This document shows, one piece after another, positions 1-12,047 of a stretch of 64,000 bases of DNA (position 1 is its first letter; each line of letters starts with the position of its first letter). A program made the position numbers and the translations under genes. The stretch spans positions 806,001-870,000 of the forward strand of contig NC_082414.1 of NCBI RefSeq assembly GCF_004011695.2. Direction: 5' to 3'. This DNA is from Ascochyta rabiei (lineage: Eukaryota; Ascomycota; Dothideomycetes; Pleosporales; Didymellaceae). A model generated the notes under the pieces. The model ran no database searches, was not told the DNA's origin, and worked only from the letters and a program-made list of their open reading frames with translations.

Positions 1-1644
1 CGTGCCGACCCGTGAAATTGTGTAACCATCACGCTGGTTGCTAGCCTTGTACTCAGGACACTGGCATGCATTGTTCAAGCAGTTTCGACGCTGCCTTTGT
101 TCGGGTACGGTGTGCGATTATCGGCTTGCCTTGCCTGCTTGGGCATGGGTGCTGTGGCATCCTGGTACATTTCCGGTTTCTTACCCCACAATACGCGGTT
201 CAGTCGGCGGTACTACCTTTTCTCAGCGGGCGACAGATGCGCCTAGACGGCAGTCGAATATCGCTCCATGCAAGGCTGTCGCTGTCAAGCACACAGCTAT
301 GTACCACAGTAAGCGGTAGCTGACTTGAGATGCACAGCGCTGTTGGGCTGACCTCAGACGGCTCACAGCAACTGCGCTCATCTTCGATGCACTCGTGACA
401 GGGTGGGATGCAATGTGGTAGGCAACTCGGTCATGCGCGATGGGTCGCGCGGTTGGTCGCAGCGAGTCAAGGTGCCTACGACAATGTTCGAGCAAGGGCA
501 GGCGTGCTGGGAGGACGAGGCGTTTGACTCGTCCTGTGACCTTCTGACCATGCAAGGTTTTCATTCAAGCATGGCAAGCGATGATTTACCCGCTCCATGC
601 AAGGCACTCAGCTGAGAAGTTGAAATACGAGTGGGATATAGCGGCAGCAAAGAGAGTGATTGGACGACATTTATTATTAACCTGGGCACCGGAATGGCCG
701 AATTGTGCATCAGTGGGCCGTCAGGGCTTGCCTCGCCTGCCCAAGACGAAGGGAGCCCAAAGGTTTGGTGTTTATCGATAGAGCTCGTGGCTAACGAACG
801 ATAGCTTTCTCGTTGTCGTTAGGCTTTTGCGACTCCACCGGCGCGCAGGCAGTTCCATGGCGCTGCAAGGTGCCGAGGCGGAGTGTTTAGCGGCAAGCGA
901 AGAGTGTTTCGCCCTTCTCCTTCGTCCCGCGATGCGTGCATCCGCCTCCTCCGGCTGCGTCATTCTCAGCGGCGGGAAGCCCGGCACTAAAGAATCAAAG
1001 GCCCCAGTGCAAGAAACTAACGGCGTTTCTGCGCTCGAGCGGTGCGGCATTTCTGGCCAATCACGGACGCGAAGCAGGCTGCTTCCAGGGAACATGCGTC
1101 CGCAAGGTGCCGCGGGCGCAAGGGAGGGAGGATCTACCAGATGAAGATTGACAGGTTTTGGGATATGATTTGGTGGTTCATGTGGGTTCGCCGCGTGCCC
1201 AAGCCCGCCTTAGGCGAGGCAAACGAGAGCTGAGGGCCAGCAAACTCAAGTTCACGACGGTCGGTGGGCGGGCTAGCCTCGGCTTTATTCCACACGCGTT
1301 TGGCCGTCCGAGGTGACGCTGCCGTGTGCTGCAGAGAGGGAGGAGGAAGGGCAGATGCAAAAGACGTTGCGTTGCGCTACCTGGGATGGCGGCGCGCCGC
1401 TGACAGGAAAGCGCGTGAAGTGGCCAAGTCGTGAAGACGTGCAGGCTGTGCTTGGTAGCAAGGCTGCGCGGACGTCATTGGCCTATTTGTTGCACGCCAA
1501 CAGCCAGGACAGGGCTGTGGGTAAGGCCATCAACAGACAAAAGACCGATGCAAGAGCGGAACCAGCCCTATCTCAAATTGCGACGGGCGGCGACGTACAG
1601 GCAGGCCCCTGGCGTGCAGGCTTCAGGATGTGGGCATGCGTCGA

Positions 1645-2130
1645 CGAGCAGCACGAGCAGCACGAGCAGCACGAGCAGCACGAACAGCAGAAAGCAGACG
1701 AGCAGCAGAAAGCAGACGAGCAGCACGACAAGCACACCGAGCAGGACAAGCACCAACGACAGGCCCGTGCGATGACGACGGTGTTGCAAAGAGGAAACAG
1801 TGCGCAGGAGGAGACGGCCCGCATGGATTGAGTCGCGCACATGGCAGGTCCGTGTGTTGCCCGAGGAGAGGCCTTTTGTCGATTGTGCTTGCATGCGAGG
1901 TGCAAACCAGGGGAAGATGAGCATGAGCCAGAGCAGGCGCGAGAGCATAGAGCACGACGACGAGCATGACCACGATGAGCACGACGATGAGCACGACGAT
2001 GAGCATGGCCCAGACCAAGACCAAGACGCAGGCAAGACGCAGGCGAGACGCAGGCAAGACGCAGGCAAGATCCAGGCAAGACCCAGGCAAGACCCAGGCA
2101 AGACCCAGGCAAGACCAAGACCAAGACCAA
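1645..2130. repeat. Minisatellite cluster (GAGCAGCAC, GAGCAYGAC and AGACCCAGGCA units)
   Basis: Three imperfect tandem arrays lie close together: a 9-bp GAGCAGCAC-type array at about 1645-1740, a GAGCACGACGAT-type array at about 1945-2010, and a 10-11 bp array of AGACSCAGGCA units at about 2025-2130. They create artificial open frames on both strands. Confidence 0.75.
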
Positions 2131-2694
2131 GACTAAGAGGGCGACGCTGCGGTGGGCTGCTGTACGCTGCTGCAACGTGCTGTGGCACGACCAAAGCAGG
2201 TCAGGTTGCGTGTGTTGACGCAGCTTGCGTGCGTTGGGCAGGCGCCGTGCAGCAAGGAGCAGAGGCGGTCGCTCGTGGCGGTGGGTGAGAGCTAGCGGGG
2301 CTGGCACGGTGTGCAGTGCGCAGTGTGCAGCCGTGTTGGTGCGGCAGACGTGTATTTTTAATTAGAGGAAGCAGATCGCACGTTGACGGGCCATCCCGAA
2401 CTCTTGGCAGGCTGGCTTTGATAAAGCAACCTGACCGGACCCGGGCCGCCAGCAAGGCCAGCAGCGCCAGCAAGGCCAGCAAAGCCATGCAGTGACAGAC
2501 CCCAGCATCCCAAGGCCGTCCGCCCCCAGCTTGCCGACCGAAAGGGGGGCGGGGGCGCACCGTTTGGCGCTGTTGCACGCCGGGCTGCACGCGGCTATCG
2601 ACGCAACCACGCATGGATAGAGGAGGGCAGCGAGGAGACGGGCTGCATGCGCGGGAGTGGCAAGGCAGCGAGGCGGCGAGGGCTGGTCAGCGAC

Positions 2695-2890
2695 GAGTGA
2701 GTGGTGAGTGGTTAGTGGTAGACGGTGGAGAGTGGTGAGTGGTTAGTGGTGAGTGGTTAGTGGTGAGTGGTTAGTGGTGGAGAGTGGTGAGTGTTTAGTG
2801 GTGGACAGTGGAGAGTGGAGAGTGGTGAGTGTTTAGTGGTGGACAGTGGTCAGTGGTCAGTGGTCAGTCAGTGGTCAGTGGTCAGGAGTG
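2695..2890. repeat. GT/GA-rich minisatellite (GTGGTGAGTGGTTA units)
   Basis: The stretch consists of variants of GTGGTGAGTGGTTA followed by GTGGTCA units. The plus strand is almost devoid of C. It resembles no telomere repeat I know. Confidence 0.8.
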
Positions 2891-3075
2891 GGTGCTGCTG
2901 GCGTGCGGCGTGCGGCGTGCGGCGTGTGCTGGGGTGTGTGCTGGGGTGTGTGCGCTGGGGCGGCGGCGTGTGCTGGTGCTGGTGCTGGTGCCGGTGCTGG
3001 TGCTGGTGCTGGCGCTGGTGCTGGTGCTGGACTGGGGGGCGCGCGCTGGTGCTGGACTGGGGGGGGCGCTCAGGG
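2890..3075. repeat. GCGTGCG and GGTGCT tandem repeats, very G-rich
   Basis: GCGTGCG units at about 2898-2925 are followed by GGGGTGTGTGCTG units and then a GGTGCT/GGCGCT hexamer array to about 3060. The plus strand carries many closely spaced GG runs. Confidence 0.75.
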
Positions 3076-3360
3076 CGTGCGACAGTGCCAGTGGCAGCCG
3101 CGCTAGATGGCGGACTGGCTCGACCCGATGCACTCGTTCGCTGCATGGCCGCCGTGCAGGGATCAGAGCACCATCCCAGTCTGAACGGCGAGGAGGTTTG
3201 GGAGTTCGGGCGGCGTGGTGGGTAGTAATAGCGGCCACCATCCCGCCGAAGACCTGAGTCTCCTTTCTCGTTTCCACGCTCTTGGGACACGTCCACGCGC
3301 GCTTCGAGAAGCCTTCCCTTCCTCTGTCCTCTGTCCCCGCGCGCACAGCTGTCAGCCAGT

Positions 3361-3433
3361 CGGTCTGTCAGTCAGTCTCCCTGTCTCTCTGTCTGTCCGT
3401 CTGTCCGTCTGTCCGTCTGTCTGTCTGTCTGTT
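3361..3433. repeat. CTGTCYGT microsatellite-like array
   Basis: About nine 8-bp CTGTCCGT/CTGTCTGT units lie about 430 bp upstream of the Zn2Cys6 start codon. The plus strand is pyrimidine-rich here. Confidence 0.85.
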
Positions 3434-3865
3434 GCCCGCCATCCACGCCGCCCACTCCGCCCACACCGTCCACGCCCTTCCGCCAGCGTCGGCCTTGCTT
3501 GGCTCCCTTGACGCCGTTTGCACTGCCCTCTCGCTGACCTGCAGCCGTCCTTGCGGGCCGCGAGTATTTGTGACACCTCTCCCGCCCCAGAGGATCTCCC
3601 GCACCACCACACCCACACCCACACCCACGCCCGCGCCCACGTTCACCCTTCGCTGCCGCTGCCGCTGCCACTGCCACTGCCACTGCGACCGAGGCTGCGC
3701 GCACACGTTGAGCTGTGTTCCACCGGTTCATGACGGCCTGACAGCACCACGTTGTAGCGTTGTAGCGTTGTAGCCCGGCCGTGCCCACCACGCCCCCAGC
3801 AGCCTGTCGCCTGTCTGTCAGCCACGCTTCCACCGCCCGTCACCCAGCCCGCACACACGTCGCCA

Positions 3866-5432
3866 ATGTACCCTCACCCCCAGGCCCAGGCCCAGGGCCA
3901 CGGCCAGATGCCCTCACACTGGCAGCCGCCCGCCTCGCAGCAGCAGCCCGCCAGCGGCGCCTATCCCCCGCCGCCGCCCTCACATGTAAGTCTTTGACCT
4001 GATGCAGCAGCGCCGCACCGCTGCACCACTGCACCGCTGCACCACTGCACCGCCGCTCCACTGCACCGCTGCTCCACTGCACCGCTGCTCCACTGCACCA
4101 CTGCACCGCTGCACCACCACTGCGCACTCGCCCTCGCCCTCGCCCTCGCCCTCGTCACGCGCGTCGTCGGCGCGCTGTCAGCACCGTCTGTGCAACGTCC
4201 CTCGCACCACCCTGCTGCCCAGCCTCGCGGCTGCCATAAGCTGCCCGCCTGTCCGCCCGCTGACACAGCTCCACGCAGATGAACACCACCCTCCCTCCAC
4301 CTCCCCAAGAGCCGCGCCCTGACATGGCCGCCCACCAGCACCCTCAGTACCAGCAGCAATACCGTCTTCCCGGCCCCAACGAGTGGACACGCGCCCCGCC
4401 GCCCCAAGACCCCTACCGCCAGCAGGGCCCGCCCCCGCCGCCGCAGTACGTCCAGCAGCACCACCAGCCTCCAGCGCCCCGCCAGCGCACCGCCATTGCC
4501 TGCCGCTACTGCAGACGCCGCAAGGTAAATCCAACTGACGACCGCTGTGCTCAACCTGTCTTGCTCACCCCGCCCAGATCCGCTGCTCCGGCTTCGAGGC
4601 CACCGAGGACGGCCGCTGCTCCAATTGCCTGCGCTTCAACCAGGACTGCATCTTCACGCCCGTCTCCGCACAGACACAGGCTTTTGTTCCAGCGCATACC
4701 GTCTGGCGCGGCGTCGGCGCGCCTCCGCCTCTGTACGGCGCCTACGGACAGCCCCTCCCGCCTGCGAACCACGCAGACGCCTATGGGCAGCAGCCACCTC
4801 GCCAGGGGCCGCCGCCGCCGCAGCAGCAGCAGCACTATCTGCCCAGCCCCACCGCAGGTCCGTATTCCTATGGTCCGCCCAGTGTTCACTCAGATGAGGG
4901 TAGCCGTGACGACCTGACTGGCAGGAAGAGGCCCCACCCGGAGCCTCACACTCCCACCCTGCCGCCGCCAGCTCCTGGCCCGGCGTCACAGGCCCCTCAT
5001 CGAGTCTCTGGTCAAGACTATGCATACCCAGAGCCACCGTCTCTAACCCAACCGCCCCGCACAGCCACCCCCTCGGCACCCTACTCGTCTGCCCCTCCCC
5101 CCGCCACCCAGCCATACTACACCGCACAGCCGCCTCGCCAGGCCTCCCCGCAGAGCGCCTACCGCTACGATCCGAGCCGTACCTCGTCCTCTCCACACTC
5201 GCAAGCGCCTACGACGCCTGGCTCAGCATCGGCCCCCTACTATCCTCCGCCGCAAAACGGTGCTCTGCAGCCCAACCCACCTCGCAGCGACGGCAGGACA
5301 CCACCGCCCCCCACCTCCCAGCCTGCCAGCCGACCTGGCATGCGTATCAACGACCTGGTGAGCGACAACGGCAACGGGCGCAGCTCCACCGACTCCGACA
5401 TGCTCAACATGCTCAACCGTCGCCCCATGTAA
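3866..5432 (+). CDS. Zn(II)2Cys6 binuclear-cluster protein, probable transcription factor
   Basis: Three exons are inferred: 3866-3985, 4279-4524 and 4578-5432, joined in phase 0, giving about 406 residues. Donors are GTAAGT and GTAAAT. Splicing at 4524/4578 assembles the DNA-binding cluster: CRYCRRRK ends exon 2, and exon 3 supplies IRCSGF, a Cys before SNC, and a final Cys in FNQDC, for six zinc-ligand cysteines at about residues 115-150. The first intron is 293 bp, long for this genome, and carries a minisatellite. The rest is Pro/Gln/Ser-rich and looks disordered. I see no fungal-specific middle homology domain, so the protein is small for its class. A nuclear, sequence-specific regulator is the expected role; the target is unknown. 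The exon 3 frame runs without a stop to TAA at 5430-5432. Confidence 0.85.
4010..4154. repeat. CACCGCTGCACCACTG minisatellite plus GCCCTC array inside intron 1
   Basis: About seven imperfect CTGCACCGCTGCAC/CTGCTCCA units (about 4010-4122) are followed by GCCCTC hexamers (about 4129-4154). Both lie between the GTAAGT donor at 3986 and the acceptor AG at 4277-4278 of the Zn2Cys6 gene, which explains the unusual intron length. Confidence 0.85.
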
Positions 5433-8400
5433 TAAATCTCTCTTCCCATCCAGAAGAAAGGCTCCAGAGCTGGCTCTCCCAAGGAGCACGCATGGCGCAA
5501 CAAACAACGAGCAGAGCTGTTCGCAGCATCCATCCTCTGTTGCTGCTTTGTTTCTTTGTACAACCTTGAATTCGTCGCCATTGCACTGCCTGTCTTTCGC
5601 AAGGTGTTCAGGCCGGCAATAGCGTCTACTTTTGGGCGGATATCTGAATCTCACAGCGTCAAAGAGCATCAATCGATTTTCCAATACTCGTCTCGAGCCC
5701 ATCCCTCCCGGGTACCGTCTCTGTGCCGAGCTTTCGATCACCGCTTCACGTTCGTACTGGGGGGATGTCTCGACTATTCGCTGCCACCTTGGAAAGGAGG
5801 CGATTTCATACGTTGGTGGCAAGCGCTCAATTCACTTTTCATTACGTTTTCCTCGAAACTGGGTGGATATCTGCGCTTTCTCGCTACTAGATCTGGGCCT
5901 GCATACAGGAGGTGCTCTGATTACTTCCACAAGCATCGTTGCACGTGTAGGGTTGGAGCCAGCATTGTGTTTCGCTGCATCCTGCTGGACTCCGTGGTCC
6001 TTTGTGTTTCATTACCGCCATATACTCTCTTAGTTTGTCTGGATTTCGACTTGGCAAAATGGTGCGGCTTCCTCTTTTCTCTCCTGTCCCTACCGCGACT
6101 CGGCTCCTTCGGCTGAGGTTTCTTTCTTCCTCTTTGGGTACATTGGCTTGGGCGGCAATCTGAATTTTACAACCCAAACAGCGTATACTAGCTACTGGAT
6201 CTCGATCTATCTAAATTGAAGGATTAATACACATTCCAACTTCATCCGGCGCGACTCCCTCTCCCTTTGGCAACATCACCGCAGCCTTCCTGACATCAAA
6301 AGCGTCAACCATGGTACCTATGGCTTCAGGGTCTGCCAGTCAGTCACGCTGACGCACGGTACACGACGCAGGGCGGCCGCAACCAACCTGCTCAACCAAT
6401 TTCCGCTCAACCAGACTTCAACTATATTCTGGACCGGTCCGTTATCGATTCTGCAAACTGACGGTCCGTCTGGGAGGTCACGGACCGGTGCGTCGCGTTA
6501 AAAGGGCAAGTGGACGGCGTCAGGGACCCGAGCTTGTAGAATCGGCGCGCCTCGGACCTTTGTCCTAGGGTACCAAAATGTACTGACTGCTCTCCACTGC
6601 TAATCTTCGGGCAACCGGCTTGCTTCTGGCCGGCCTACACTACGCAGGAACCATTCGTCCAGCTCCTTTCTTCGCAATGCCGGTAAGGAAGAGCCACTGG
6701 ATACGGTGAAATCGGCCGTCCTGGCTGTAGAATGTAAGACGCTGTGATCGGGGAAGTGGGATGTCACGAGTGTCTTGATCATCGTTCGGCTGATGTTAGG
6801 ATACTGCTGTCGGCTGCAGTGTAGTGGCTGACACCTATCAATGGAACTCAACAGCAGCCGAGACCGAGAGATCAGACGTGATGCTGCGTCTTTCATCCTG
6901 CATTCCAGTGCCCCTTTGTGGTGGTTGCATTCTCAACCCAACACCGCGGGCCTCCCTCCCACTCCCTCCCGCAGCTCTGCAAACGGGAGTACCGGAATCT
7001 ACCCCTCGAAAATGCAAGATCTATCGATCCAAAGCAACGTCGGCACCGCCACTGTGATCCGGCACCCGGTGTCCAGGTGTCCTCTTCCCTCGAAACCTTT
7101 CTAATTCTCAGCTAAAACATGCGTACCATGGTACACGTCCTCGCGTGCCTCGCCGCTTTACAGCCGCTTCCCGCTTCGTCCTCCACTCATCTGCGCAAGC
7201 CGACCCAGTCAAGACCCACTACCGAAAGCGGTACACCAAAGCGGCAATGCGTCTCCATACCACGGTTCGACCGTACGCTGCTCGGCACAATGGACACACC
7301 GCGAGTGCCGCAGAAGTAGCCCCTCCTAAGCGGTGTGCAAATGGAAAGGAAGGAATGGCAAGCCAGGAGAAAAGCCTAGGAATTTCGGTTCCCGCGTGAT
7401 ATGGACTACGACAGACGAGGTGCTAGGGCTTTTAGTGTACCAGAATTGCAAGTGGAGCTGCTGAGTGAGCAACAACGCTGGCGTTGGCACATAGGTGGGC
7501 CACGGGCTACGGCCAATAGGCGGAAGGACCACCGAAACGCAGAGAATCGTCTCGGCTCTCTGTCGCATGTTGCACCGACCGAGTATGGATATCGCAGACT
7601 CCAGGTGTCGTACGGCTTCGTTATGTGGGGGAGAGGAGAGGGGGGAAGTCACTTTGGTGGCGGTCCTCCGACTCGGGTCTGCCACGTTGTGAAAGTGGAT
7701 CGATCGTGGGCGATTTAGTGCCGAGACATGGTTACGATGAGGCCACCTGGATCGCCTGGTTGTCGTCGGACAAGAAGCTGGATCAGGATGGGGGGGGGGA
7801 AGAAATTTGCTTGGAGTTTTCCTTCTGGAAGGAAACGCTTGGGCGTTTCGGTTGAGTCATTGCCCATGTCATTTATTTGAAACGTGTAAGTATCCTGGAC
7901 CTTGTTATTGATATCTCGGCACATGATGCTGATCGTGGTGCATGGTGATGCCGCGTGTGTGTGGCACGACATGTAGAGGGGCTTGTCTGCTGGTCAAGGA
8001 AAGGGGTTTATGGTGCGGGCCATATTTCAGTGGTTCGAACCTTGGAAGTAGGTATCCGTCCACCCACAACAATATCTAACTCGTATTTCTGGATAACGTC
8101 TTCACTATGACCTCTAAGAACAGCTGCACTCTAGGCAACACTCGTGTGAGCATATTCACTATGCGATAGTGTAGATTCTTGTCAAACGGAGACTGCCAAA
8201 CGAGCAAACAGCTCTATCTCTTTCCTTTCTAAACATTCAAGAGCGAATGATCAGTGCATGTGTAGGAGTCAACACTACCTCATCTCTTTCCTTCACAGCT
8301 CAACTGTGGTCAGCGCCCATTCCGGCTAGACTGATAAGCCCGTTTCACTCCGAGCTGTACCCGGCATCATATCACCGCCGCTCACTGGAGAGCCTGGGTT

Positions 8401-9102
8401 GTATACAACACTAGTAAGCTCTGCTCTTGTACTCTCACAAGTTGGTGTATTTTAGGTGCATTTAAGCGCGCAGTGTTTGTTTAAACGCCCCAAGGAGTGT
8501 TGTCGCGCTAGTGACGCTAGTCAGTAGACGTGAGAAGGCGCTGTGCATGGGAGCTGCTGCGCCTTACCTCAATCCTGCGTCGAACGCACAACTCTACGCT
8601 CTTGCAAGACAATGTACCGCCAGAGCTCTCAATCCTGCTGACGATTTCTGTAGAAACGGTTACTGTGTGTACGTCTCTTACACAAGCCATGACTTCGCGC
8701 ACGGTGCTTCGTCAAACAGAGTAATGTGGTTCTTCGCAACTGTGCCGCCGCCCTGTTTGCTTGCCACTGAAGCTAGTTCGCCATGGCTCCCAAGGTTTGA
8801 CGTTGGAGAGCGGCACATAGAGTCCACTATAAGCACCGCGCCGCAATGCACAGGCGGCACCGTTATATCGTCGGCTCGCTATATTCTTCAACAATAGACC
8901 ACAGACAAAGACAGGTTTAAAAAGACGGGTCTAGGAAGACAGGTTTAGAAAGAAAATTCTAGGAAGGATGCAAAAGCGACGTCACACCATGCACAGCTTA
9001 GGGATGGTAGGTTGGCGGCGTTTAGCTGCTGTCCATACATCTATGTCCATGGAGTAGAGTCTGTCTTTCAACATACGCTGCAGCGGTCAGCCAAATCTTA
9101 CC
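5433..9102. other. Gene-poor intergenic region
   Basis: Open frames are short, overlapping and mostly lack ATG starts (for example about 5556-6116, 8511-8897); none shows a domain, signal peptide or sensible splice structure. The first few hundred bases are probably the 3' UTR of the Zn2Cys6 gene. 6431-6490 holds palindromic CGG/CCG motifs reported separately. A G run occurs at about 7791-7799 and short purine-rich repeats at about 8907-8965. I see no transposon ends or target-site duplications. Confidence 0.5.
6431..6490. promoter_or_regulatory. Cluster of CGG/CCG palindromes (possible Zn2Cys6 sites)
   Basis: A perfect 10-bp palindrome GGACCGGTCC at 6431-6440, ACGGTCCGT at 6461-6469 and CGGACCGGTG at 6481-6490 lie within 60 bp. 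Zn2Cys6 dimers commonly recognise CGG triplets in inverted, everted or direct arrangement. No gene start is recognised next to them, so a regulatory role is inference only. Confidence 0.3.
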
Positions 9103-11000
9103 ATGTCTTTTCTCTGGTTGGTCGTTCCCATACTGGTCGGACTCACAATCGCACGGGATCCATTGGTCGATTTCTGTCGGTTGCATAGTCACCGGACAGC
9201 AGTTGTTGACCGTAAGCTCTATGTCGACGCTGGCTTTGTCAACTGGGCACCGATCAAAGCAGATCCTGCCAATCAGACTAGTACGCACCTCCTCAAGTGT
9301 GGTGATGAGCTGATTTGACCTGTTGCCATCAGACACTTGGCTTAGAGTGGCTGATTTCGGCACATCTCGCTTGGGTTTCCCAAACCAAACCACGCTCGAG
9401 AAGAACGCAGCTGCACCTTCAGTCAGTGGCGGGATCTTATGGCCGGATACTGTCAATAAGATCATCTATGCATACGGCGGTGAGCACGAGAACAGTGATA
9501 CGGCAGACAAGAGGCTTTGGTTCTATGACATACTGTACGACACGTGGAATGTTTCCATCACAAACAGTATTACAAGCATCAGTCCGGCCGCATGGGGTGA
9601 GTCCTGCTCGCTGGTCCTGGGGTTTGTCTCTGACCATCATAGGTGCTGGCACGATAGCCTCGAATAAGGCCTTGGGCTACTACTACGGCGGCTGGCCCAC
9701 GAGTTCCACTAATTCTGACGACAGTAGCACTAAAGCTCTTTCTACAATGGTCGTCTACAACATGCTTGAGAACAAGTTCAGCACACAGTTGGGCCCTGAT
9801 CAGATTGGTCGCGCCGAGGGTGTGATGCTGTACGTACCCGCTGGTGATGCTGGGGTTCTCATTTACTTCGGAGGTATACAAGTCATCAACGGCACACATC
9901 AGCCACTTCCAATGTCGGATATCTTTATATACGATATTGCCAACGCCAGGTGGTACAGGCAGACGACAAGCGGTGCTGAGCTGCCCGGGAGCCGAAGACG
10001 AGCCTGTGCTGGAGTAGTGTGGGCAGAAGATCGTTCGTCTTACAATATCTACCTTTATGGCGGTGCTTCTGTCGGGGAAGGCGAAGGCTACGGTGATGTT
10101 TGGGTTTTGAGCCTACCGTCATTCACTTGGATCAAATCTGTCCCGACAGCGGAAGACATCGTAGTAACGACTCCACGCCACTCGCTTACCTGCGACGTCT
10201 ACGAGAACTCGCAGATGGTCATCGTGGGCGGCCATCTTACGAAAAGCACCGACTGCGACGTCCCTTGGATATATGGACAACACAGTCTGTATCTGGGCAG
10301 ATCCAATATCGATGGCCTGAAACGGGCAGCTTTCAACGCCAGCCTGAGCACATACGATGTCCCGCAAGAAGTCACCGATGTCATCGGTGGTGACTCAGCT
10401 GGCCACGCAACAGTCACTGCCCCCAAAGACGGTTGGGAGAGTGAAGATTCAGGTGTCGTGTTCGGGCAAAAATACACGCCCGTCCCCAGAAGTCCAACTC
10501 GACCGATCATCACGCCAGCTGCCAAAAGCTCCAATCCAAAAGAAATATCCATCCTCGGACCCGCCGTCGGAGGAACCATAGGCGGCGTATTCCTCATTGC
10601 TGCAATCGGATACTATCTCATCTTGATACGCCGAAGACGACGACGTGAACATAGCACGACACCCCCAGAATCGCACTACCACATCTCGCAGTCAAGTCCG
10701 CATGTCGAGCTCCCTGGCGCACTCGCCCGCAGTTACTCGTCAACATCGCTCCACTCTCGCGAGCCAAACAGCCTACCATACACGCCACACTACACCTACC
10801 CACCGCACGGCGCAGCAGGAAGCTGGGCAAACGCCGGCCGCCACGACACGCACACTCTGCATGCATGGGGCCTGAGCGAGCTGGGCGACGAAAAGCAACA
10901 GCGCTTGCTCGTGCCTGCACATGAGCTATCTGGCGTTCGCAGCCCAAGACAGTCGGTCAGACATTCCAAGTTCAAGGAGGAGGACTTCGCTGGCAATTAG
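9103..11000 (+). CDS. Kelch-repeat single-pass membrane protein
   Basis: Three exons are inferred: 9103-9280, 9333-9596 and 9643-11000, giving about 599 residues. Introns are 52 and 46 bp. The N-terminus (MSFLWLVVPILVGLTIA) is a signal peptide. The ectodomain shows kelch-type GG motifs (YAYGGE, YYYGGW, IYFGG, YLYGGA, VIVGGH), consistent with a beta-propeller of at least five blades. One membrane segment at about residues 449-475 (PAVGGTIGGVFLIAAIGYY) is followed by a basic RRRRRR stop-transfer and a Ser/Pro-rich cytoplasmic tail. This matches a widespread fungal architecture of secreted kelch domain plus transmembrane anchor, often likened to cell-surface or polarity sensors. The ligand is unknown. 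All three reading frames join only after splicing. Confidence 0.8.
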
Positions 11001-11514
11001 CTCGGGTCACAGTGGAGAGTTGCGGATAATACATTTTATACTGACAGTGTACCTCGAGCAAAAGCATGCAGTTGAGGGACGAGTCCAAGGGGGGACAGGG
11101 AGAGGGACAAGTGATGAGAGGTGGAGAACGTGTCCCAGAGCAGACGAAGGGGAGATTCTGTAGCAGTTGAGAGTATCTATAGCCATGTACTCAGACCATC
11201 GACACTGCCTCTCCGCCACGAGCATGAGCGAGCAGAGCCAGGCAAAACCAACTACGTATTACGTGGTGAGCGCTGCGTAAAGTCTCCAAGTTTCCAAGCA
11301 TCAACATGCTATGCTGCCGTTGATATTCGAGTCGTGGGATTAGAGGGTCCCCGCAATGTACGGCACCTCCCCAGCACGAGTGAAAGCGGCACGTCCAAGA
11401 ACGAAACAAAGAAACGGCTCAAGCTCAAATGTTTGGCTGCATCCGAGGCCTGAAAGTACGCTGTACACTGAAATCCCTCGTGCTCCATACACCCAAACCG
11501 GGTATCCATCGGTT

Positions 11515-11549
<35 letters not shown>

Positions 11550-12047
11550 GAGGATGAATCGCAGCAGCGGCGCCACATACGCACGAGGTGCGCACTACTG
11601 TCGCTTTTCCCGAGCTTGAAGACCCGACTCCTATCGCACATTCCATACAGCCGCTAGCTGGTATTTCCGTCGACTGACACCCAGAACGACCGTGTCTACC
11701 AGAGCCAGGGCGCATTATGCCTCGCCTCGCCTCGCGGAACCACGACTAGCATCAGTCGATCAAGGCCCGTCGTCTGACGTCGGTACGAACAACACAGTCT
11801 CCCTTCCAGCATTGGTGGTACACTCTCGGGTGCGCATGCGTCTGGGCCGCTCAGTCGATACCAGAGGCGCAAGAGCACCCAGTGTACCTCCCGTAGGGTG
11901 CGTTGCCTGCCCGAGCATCTGCCGGAGCATCTGCCGTGTGAAGGGTAGGTAGCGGGCCGGGCCGGGATGCTGGAGCAGGCTCTGTGCGCGGCGCGCGCGA
12001 TCTGATCAGTCGTGCAGGGCTGCTCATCCATCCCGTACTCTCCGTTC
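11001..12047. other. Intergenic region with CA microsatellite
   Basis: This lies between the kelch gene end and the 3' end of the minus-strand Ser-rich gene. No convincing coding potential is seen. A (CA)n run is at 11516-11548. Confidence 0.55.
11516..11548. repeat. (CA)16 microsatellite
   Basis: An uninterrupted CA dinucleotide run that is likely length-variable between isolates. Confidence 0.95.

Larger units (their letters stand above)
1..3865. other. Gene-free, repeat-rich region
   Basis: No open reading frame here looks like a real protein. The longest ones (for example about 1354-1831 and 1800-2288, both plus) owe their length to tandem repeats and read as Glu/His/Gln or Asp/His runs. 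Several overlapping frames on both strands are open over the same repeats, which is what low-complexity GC-rich DNA gives. 3221-3865 is C/T-rich and immediately precedes the Zn2Cys6 gene, so it probably holds that gene's promoter and 5' leader. The repeats are listed separately. Confidence 0.6.

Noticed and set aside
1313..2288. Open frames encoding Glu/His/Gln- and Asp/His-rich peptides
   Set aside because: They coincide with minisatellites that are open in several frames on both strands and lack non-repetitive protein-like sequence.
2695..2890. Possible telomeric or subtelomeric repeat
   Set aside because: Units are variants of GTGGTGAGTGGTTA, not TTAGGG, and housekeeping genes follow within the window.
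5556..6116. 186-codon plus frame after the Zn2Cys6 gene
   Set aside because: No ATG at the start, no domain, and a competing open frame over the same bases; most likely 3' UTR and spacer.
7990..8060. tRNA-like GGTTCGAACC string with a TGGTCAAGG upstream
   Set aside because: The T-stem does not pair and the acceptor ends are not complementary, so no cloverleaf forms.
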